NCBI GenBank assembly: GCA_948470475.1
Contig: OX419342.1
Coordinates: forward strand, 24,383,454-24,447,453
Reading direction: 5' to 3'
Length of the DNA stretch: 64,000 bases
From: Galaxea fascicularis
Lineage: Eukaryota > Cnidaria > Anthozoa > Scleractinia > Euphylliidae
The notes beneath the pieces are model-generated. The model had not been told where the DNA came from and made no database searches. It saw nothing but the letters and a program-made list of their open reading frames with translations. Positions 58,901 to 64,000 of the stretch are shown here, piece after piece. The number at the start of each line of letters is the position of its first letter. The stretch's first letter is position 1. Position numbers and translations under genes: made by a program.

Positions 58901-61551
58901 CAAACACACTGAACAAAATTATATACAAAACATTATATGTTCATGACTTTTACAAAGGGCACTTGCCTGAGTTGCTGGGGGGAGGTATCTGTAAACGTCA
59001 TAGATCTGTTCCTTAAAACCTATAAAGAAAGTACAAGTTAAGAATGTGATACGAATGTGATCTCCAAAACATTTTACATGTTACTTAAGTTGTTACCTTT
59101 GTTCAACATTTCATCTGCTTCATCCAACACCAGCAATTTAATTGCCCGAGTCCTCAAGTTACGTCTTCGGATCATGTCTGCAATTTACACAATATTTAAA
59201 AAACAAAAGTTGTGTAATGTACAATATTTCCTGGCAAAAGGTAGTTTTTTAAAAGGTAGCAGTGTGGCAGTACATTAAATAGAATATCTTGAATGACATG
59301 TTCTGGCTTTCAAAATAAGAATTTTTTGCCAAAATGCTGAATGACAATAATTGAACTAAAGAGAGAAAATGCACACAAAAAATACAGGTAACTTACCGAA
59401 CACTCTGCCAGGTGTACCAGACACAACGTGCTGCCCGTAGTCAAGTTTTCTGATGTCTTCCCCAATATTTGTCCCTCCAATACATGCATGACACTGAATG
59501 CTCATGTAATCACCCAAGGCAAGAATAACCTACAGAAATTCAACCGTTATCATGCATGAAATTCTACAGTAAGGCCACAGTTTAATAGCAGTAAGTATGT
59601 AATTTAACAATGATAGCAAGTCTGCTCAGTACTTAATCAACACATGGTCATAAAAATACCACAAAGCAAATAATCATTACAGGTAATCGAAAAATTGTCT
59701 TGATGTTTAACCTGATTCTCTCAAATAATTATTGTGGAATAATAAAAATATAGCGAACAGGCAATGCAAACAATATGTAAACTGATGGTTAAAGGAAGCT
59801 GTTCAAAACAACCTACATTATTTTTTGTAATAAAAACAACTTTAGTTTCAACTTACTTTTTGAATTTGTTGAGCAAGTTCACGTGTTGGAGACATGATTA
59901 GAGCCTGTGTTTCTCTCGTCTGTTATAAAAACAATGCACAGAAAATTACTTTTCAATTCACAAAAGGAACTACAGCACAATAACATACTAACTCATACAA
60001 GTGTATAGAACATATTCGTTTGTTTGTCTTTCCCCAACTGTAGCATACCTGTTTCTAATAAAAGAAACATTTTTGGCTGAAGTCCAAGACATTCTTAGAG
60101 CACAGAATGTCCATAGGTCACATCACTGCCAAGTAGAGCAAATGGAACAATTGGGAGTATAGTTCCTAAGCTCAATATGATAGTGACTCATCTCCAGACA
60201 TCTTGTTTGGACTTATCCCCTCTTGGCTATAGTTACAATGTAACTCTACTAAGGTCAGATACTATCTCAGCGACTTTCAACACTGATCTTGAATGTCACA
60301 CAAAAATCTGATGTCTCTCAACTCTTCCCCACCCCCCAATAAATCCAGAAACTCAGAAACCACGAGCAGCTATACACCTTATTCAGTTAAAGTATTCTAA
60401 TACTGCACCATTAGTTCATCTGGTTCATATCACGAAGAACACTAAAAGTTTTGCACAGACAGATAACAGCCCCATACATTATTATACATGCATCACTGTC
60501 ATACCAACCCTGTTCCAAAAATGAATAGAGTTTGAGTCACAAAATGCATGTGTACTTAATGTATAGGGCTGTGTTGAAATCTTGCCAAAAACAGCATGAA
60601 TAGAGTTATATGTGAGCATACATGTAATATGGGGCTGTATTGCTGGTTTGCATGGCTTATGACATCATGGCAACCATGTTGGTGGTCAAGAATAATTATC
60701 TGTCTCTCCGCTGTGAACTAAACTTTATTTTAATATATATTCTGCACAAAAAAATTTGTATTGTATTGACCACCAACATGGCTGCCTTGTTATGTGGCTG
60801 AAAACCAAGAATGGAAATCTTGTCATTTTGCAGTACTGACATAATTTATACCTGAATATCTATTGACTGCAGCACAGAGATTGAGAGTGTAGCTGTTTTT
60901 CCTGTTCCAGACTGGGCCCTGAAATCACAGGAAAAGGATATGAGCAGGGAATATCCCGTCTTTGTTCTAATCTTTCCCTCAATCCCGACTCCTTCCTGAG
61001 GAGAGCATCCAAAGATTAAAAGATACATGGCACTTGACAGCTCCTTCGACCAAAAATTCCAACCTCCCTCAGTTATCAACGTGGACATGACAGTAGAAGT
61101 TGGAATTCTTTGAAAACCTACACAAACAGACATACCCTAATATAGAAACTGATTACTTCCAAAACAAATAGTTCTATGTCCTTAGAAATAGCACCGCATC
61201 CTTTTTATCTCCGGGTTATCTCTAACACATTGCTACTCACTGCGCGATGACGTCCCTTCCTTTTATAATTGGCTTTATCGCACGCTGTTGAATTGCTGAT
61301 GGTTTCTCAAAACCTAGAATCAAACAAAACCATTGAGGAAAACGACTGCCAAGTCGCTCGAACAAGTTCAAAAATGCCACGGCATCTCATTAGAGCATTG
61401 ACGTACCGTAAGCATAAACGCCCCGCAGCAAGTCTTCTCGGAGTCTCATCTGGTCAAAAGTTGGCACAACGTCAACTTCTTCTGATGTTTCGAATTCGAT
61501 CTTGGTGGGGTCCTCTTCTTCCTCTGTTACAACCTTTCTTTTGCGAGACAT
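55934..61551 (-). CDS. EIF4A3: eIF4A3 DEAD-box RNA helicase (exon junction complex)
   Basis: Thirteen coding exons join in frame to 403 residues: 61551-61407, 61313-61241, 60918-60852, 59919-59857, 59529-59397, 59177-59097, 59019-58967, 58840-58752, 58330-58192, 57116-57001, 56738-56631, 56181-56054, 55950-55934. eIF4A3 clamps spliced mRNA upstream of exon junctions and acts in nonsense-mediated decay. Visible motifs: Q motif [10 protein letters not shown] (49-58), Walker A AQSGTGKT (74-81), PTREL, GG and TPGR, DEAD (179-182), SAT (210-212), STDVWARG, and HRIGRSGR (355-362). The N-terminal [17 protein letters not shown] and the C-terminus IDEMPMNVGDLI point to eIF4A3 rather than eIF4A1/2. The length is close to the usual ~411. 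Intron 7 begins with GC. The start is the first ATG of the exon and gives a basic MSRKRK N-terminus. Confidence 0.96.
57329..57508. mobile_element. Small hAT-like MITE in EIF4A3 intron 9
   Basis: CAGGGCTGTCATTAA from 57335 and the complement of CAGGGCTGTCAATAA ending at 57502 act as terminal repeats. AATGAC is repeated outside both ends (57329-57334, 57503-57508). The 6-bp duplication and CAGGG end are like those of 46013-46515. Confidence 0.65.
57726..57757. repeat. (AAC)n/(AAT)n microsatellite
   Basis: AAC trinucleotides change into AAT trinucleotides, in EIF4A3 intron 9. Confidence 0.9.
57866..58055. repeat. Two direct ~90-bp repeats in EIF4A3 intron 9
   Basis: Copies at 57866-57949 and 57950-58055 share CAAATCAAA, GGTT or TGTTAATTTCTGGAGA, CAGAGTAC, AGAGAA, ACCAACAAACTCAG and CCACYTATGA. 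They are a local imperfect tandem duplication. Confidence 0.75.
58965..58966 (-). other. EIF4A3: GC splice donor of EIF4A3 intron 7
   Basis: The exon ends PPATQ with CAG followed by GCAAGT. The next exon opens with VVLLSAT after TTTTTAG. No GT alternative preserves the helicase frame, so this is a GC-AG intron with an otherwise consensus donor (CAG/GCAAGT). Confidence 0.85.
60465..60600 (-). repeat. Dispersed repeat, inverted partner of 49205-49325
   Basis: In EIF4A3 intron 3. It contains TATACATGCATCACTGTCAT, CCTGTTCCAAAAAT, AATAGAGTTTGAGTCAC and GGCTGTGTTGAAATCTTG, each the complement of a block in RSPH4A intron 3. Confidence 0.75.
60667..60786. mobile_element. ~120-bp MITE in EIF4A3 intron 3
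   Basis: The arms ATGGCAACCATGTTGGTGGT (60667) and its complement in TTGACCACCAACATGGCTGCC (to 60786) enclose an AT-rich interior. No clear target duplication was seen. Confidence 0.7.
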
Positions 61552-61699
61552 GATGAAGTTTTCAAACTTTCACGTTTTCTCAAGCGTGCGGAGAGAGGAA
61601 AGGAAAGCAACTTAGTTACCGCGCCTCTTGTCGCATCTGAAAAAGCTTCATGGGATAGTGGACTGCCTGGTTCCAGGTCTTTCTCGAAATCATTACAAA
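61552..61699. promoter_or_regulatory. Divergent promoter region of EIF4A3 and LAMTOR4
   Basis: 148 bp lie between two opposed start codons, a spacing typical of bidirectional promoters of housekeeping genes. No TATA box is evident. The interval includes GC-rich patches (GCGTGCGGAGAG, TTACCGCGCC). LAMTOR4 has a possible in-frame upstream ATG at 61628 inside this interval. Confidence 0.65.
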
Positions 61700-61987
61700 A
61701 TGGCAGCCGCACTAGGCTTGGACAAAATCCCTGATGTCCAAGGGTATTTGGAAATAAATTCCGATGGAGCTGTACTTGCCTCTTCTGGGGACCTTGAGAA
61801 TGATGAAAGTGTTGCAGACGCTATAACCAAGATGCTGCAGACAGCAATCAGGATTTCTATCTCCGGTGACAAAAGTCAGACGTTTAACAGACTGTCGGTG
61901 TATTTTGAAGATTTTACCCTAATGGCTACTGTCACAAATCAGAGAATTCTTGTGGTTAAGAGACCTTTGAAGAAAGAGAGCGAATAG
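61700..61987 (+). CDS. LAMTOR4: Ragulator complex subunit LAMTOR4
   Basis: A single open frame of 95 residues. LAMTOR4 is a small roadblock-fold subunit of Ragulator, the lysosomal scaffold that docks Rag GTPases for mTORC1 activation. The stretch GAVLASSGDLENDE is nearly the same as in vertebrate LAMTOR4; other shared parts are IPDxxGYL near the start, RLSVYFEDFTLMATV and the end RILVVKR. Its length fits the ~99-residue family. I chose the ATG at 61700 (AAAATGG, MAAALGL) because the family begins just before this point. The ATG at 61628 would add 24 residues with no family likeness. The whole coding sequence is in one exon, unlike the multi-exon vertebrate gene. Confidence 0.9.
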   Translation: MAAALGLDKIPDVQGYLEINSDGAVLASSGDLENDESVADAITKMLQTAIRISISGDKSQTFNRLSVYFEDFTLMATVTNQRILVVKRPLKKESE

Positions 61988-63364
61988 CAAAGGCCACGGT
62001 CAGAGATGGGTGCCGGGTGGAAGAAGAAACTGAAGTTTGAAAACGTGGATAAGAATATTAGAAACAATATGGAGAGATGAACTTAGTAATCAATGCAATC
62101 AATCAATCAAAAGCTTTATTTTACTTCGAATTTTTTCAATAACAAGAATGCTAACATCTTTAAAAACATCATAGTAATCCAAAGCTCCTCGTGGTTTATA
62201 ACCAAACGTTTAGGATTCTTCTGCAGTGGTACAGTACAGTGATGCTATTGATGAAGGAGACCCAGTAAACAAAGCTCCTAATCACAGAGAGTCAGTGGAA
62301 AAGAAAGTAAAAATTGAAAACAAAATGGTGATTAAAATTCAGAGCGTTAATGGTAAGATAGACTTGTCAATGCAGAGCGCCATTAACATATAAAGCTGCT
62401 GGTTTGAAGCCAAACCTTAAACATTTTTTTGGTAAAAAGTTCTTTCTGAATGAACAAAGGATGGTAGCCAAGAGTCATTTACATGTACATGTATTGTGCC
62501 CTCCACTCCCATTTGCTTACTTAGCATATCTATCAGATATCTTAAGCCGCTTTTGTCACTGCCAGGAGATGACAATACCATAGTAACTATGACAATACAG
62601 AACTCTTTTTTTTTCTTCAAAAACTGAAAAAAGAAAAACAGACAAAGCTAATTTCACCTCAACATGAACCCCACACACATCACACAACAATGTAACAAGA
62701 GAAGGTACTGTGAAATTATTTTGGTTAACAGCAAACACATAACAGTGATGATGCAGCATTCAAAATGAAAGTTTGATCAAGAATAATTTGACTGGAACAA
62801 ATATGGTTAGCAGTTCTACTGATTGTTTATGTTCTACTGATTATTTATGAGTTGGAGCTTTACAATGTCTTTCTTGTTTTTTGACATCTTTTTCATTCCT
62901 GAGTGAAGATAGCAACTCATGGCCATGATGGGATGAAGCTATGGCTTTCTCTCCCTCTCACCCTGTGTTCATGTCTTGCACTTCAACCCTGATGTTTCAT
63001 GCTTCACACTCAGCGAAATAAAAATGTTATGCAGGCTAGCTTGAAAGTTGATCCATCCTCGGAGATCCAAGAATATTCATTTAGGATAGCATGATTCAAG
63101 CAGACATTTGCATCCCACCTGCTTTTTAAACTTTCATATGTGCCAATGTCTTATTAAATTTTTGCCCCTTCCCAACCACCTGCCTCTATGTGTCTGGGGA
63201 TGAAGTTACTGATCGTATAAATTTGGTTTCATGTAGCTACGGTAATGGTTTGGTCGTTGCAAGATAAAGTCAATGGTTCTTGCAAAAATCTCCTTTAATT
63301 CTTGATTAAAAGGCATGGAAAATGATATTGTAAATGACATTTCTCAAAATCAAATGAAGACTGA
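61988..63364. other. 3' flank of LAMTOR4 without recognised genes
   Basis: AT-rich sequence with short ATCA repeats at about 62092-62110 and no conserved frame. No clear polyadenylation signal close to the LAMTOR4 stop was identified on the plus strand. Confidence 0.5.
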
Positions 63365-63510
63365 TCCTCACAGTTGTGTACGCAATTATCTGCAATTGTG
63401 AAAGAAGCCCGAAAAAAATTCAGGACTCAATTGCATATAATTGCAAACACAACTGCGAGGATCAGTCTTCATTTGATTTTCATTTCCACGGTTCATATGA
63501 TTCATTTCAT
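63365..63510. repeat. Rearranged SINE tail fragment
   Basis: GAAGACTGATCCTCACAGTT at 63356 is the inverse of a later block, and ACTGCGAGGATCAGTCTTCA, TTTGATTTTCATTT and TTCATATGATTCATTTCATA at about 63450-63515 recur directly at 63700-63765. A fold-back lies between them (GCAATTATCTGCAATTGTG with complement). Confidence 0.65.
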
Positions 63511-63575
63511 ATACATCATTCACATTCTTCACTTTCACATAAACATATGAACCTACAATTGACCTGCTCCCAACA

Positions 63576-63582
<7 letters not shown>

Positions 63583-63606
<24 letters not shown>

Positions 63607-63770
63607 CTTGCACCGGTAACATGAGGTCACGGGTTCAAACCCTGTTGAAGTCCTCAATTTTTTTCAGGCTTCTTTCACAATTGCACATAATTGTGTACAC
63701 AACTGCAAGGATCAGTCTTCATTTGATTTTCATTTCTGCAGTTCATATGATTCATTTCATATACATCATC
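63583..63770 (+). mobile_element. tRNA-derived SINE
   Basis: A tRNA-like head opens with GGCTTCATAGCTCAGTTGG and contains a box B GGGTTCAAACCCTG; the acceptor-like ends GGCTTCA and TGAAGTC pair. The anticodon stem is degenerate (CACCGGTAAC loop region), so it is not taken as a working tRNA, though a Thr origin is possible. The tail (TTTTTTTCAGGCTTCTTTCA, then GATCAGTCTTCATTTG) is repeated next door at 63365-63510. Confidence 0.7.
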
Positions 63771-64000
63771 CCCATGACATATTTCTGTTGATATGTGATA
63801 ATTGTAGCAAAGTTCTCAATAATGTTGATTGTTAATGACATTGAAAATTTCTACCACTCATTTTCTTTGCTGTTTTGTGTTCATAAAACAATTCTTCAGC
63901 CTTTCAGTTTCCATTGCCATTAATATTTGATGACCCAATATCTTCTTTTTTCTCAGTGGCTGTCAGGTTCTTAACAGAATGATACCACCGGTTCAGCCTA

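Noticed and set aside
63585..63654. Functional tRNA-Thr gene near the right end
   Set aside because: The acceptor and T arms pair, but the anticodon stem is broken and the element has a repeated SINE tail. A tRNA scan would settle it.

Overview
The window is animal nuclear DNA. Four genes with short, GT-AG-bounded coding exons can be assembled to clean reading frames: a Hippo-pathway Salvador (SAV1), a cilia/flagella radial spoke head protein (RSPH4A/6A type), the exon-junction-complex helicase eIF4A3, and the Ragulator subunit LAMTOR4. The AT-rich background, compact introns full of small inverted-repeat elements, and the divergence of SAV1 suggest an early-branching metazoan, most likely a cnidarian such as a stony coral. 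That taxonomic call is inference. No bacterial, phage, rRNA or CRISPR features are seen.

Layout. Positions 1-41477 are almost entirely repeats. Positions 906-9991 form a diverged, TE-interrupted first unit (U0). Six further head-to-tail units follow: U1 9992-15678, U2 15679-20473, U3 20474-26158, U4 26159-30974, U5 30975-35790, U6 35791-41477. Each unit is nearly identical and carries, in order, a 'B' module, about 1.9 kb of a 21-bp minisatellite centred on the palindrome AAAACCGGTTTT, an 'A' module with a tRNA-like sequence, and the last two coding exons plus 3' flank of SAV1. In U2, U4 and U5 the same ~892-bp deletion removes the end of the SAV1 terminal exon. The U6 copy is spliced in frame to the unique SAV1 exons (41478-47755, minus strand), so the gene's own 3' end is the last member of the array.

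Positions 47756-64000 are ordinary gene space. SAV1 and RSPH4A/6A are divergent (367 bp between start codons). RSPH4A/6A and EIF4A3 converge (839 bp between stop codons). EIF4A3 and LAMTOR4 are divergent (148 bp between start codons). Introns hold MITE-like elements and SINEs, some in inverted pairs.

The four genes serve different processes (Hippo signalling, motile cilia, mRNA surveillance, lysosomal mTORC1 signalling) and need not work together. The unusual object is the array: a tandemly amplified Hippo-gene 3' end interleaved with several hundred copies of a sequence that matches the Grainyhead-type consensus AACCGGTT. The near-identity of units means an assembly check comes first. The shared but non-uniform variants among units argue for a real, recombining array.
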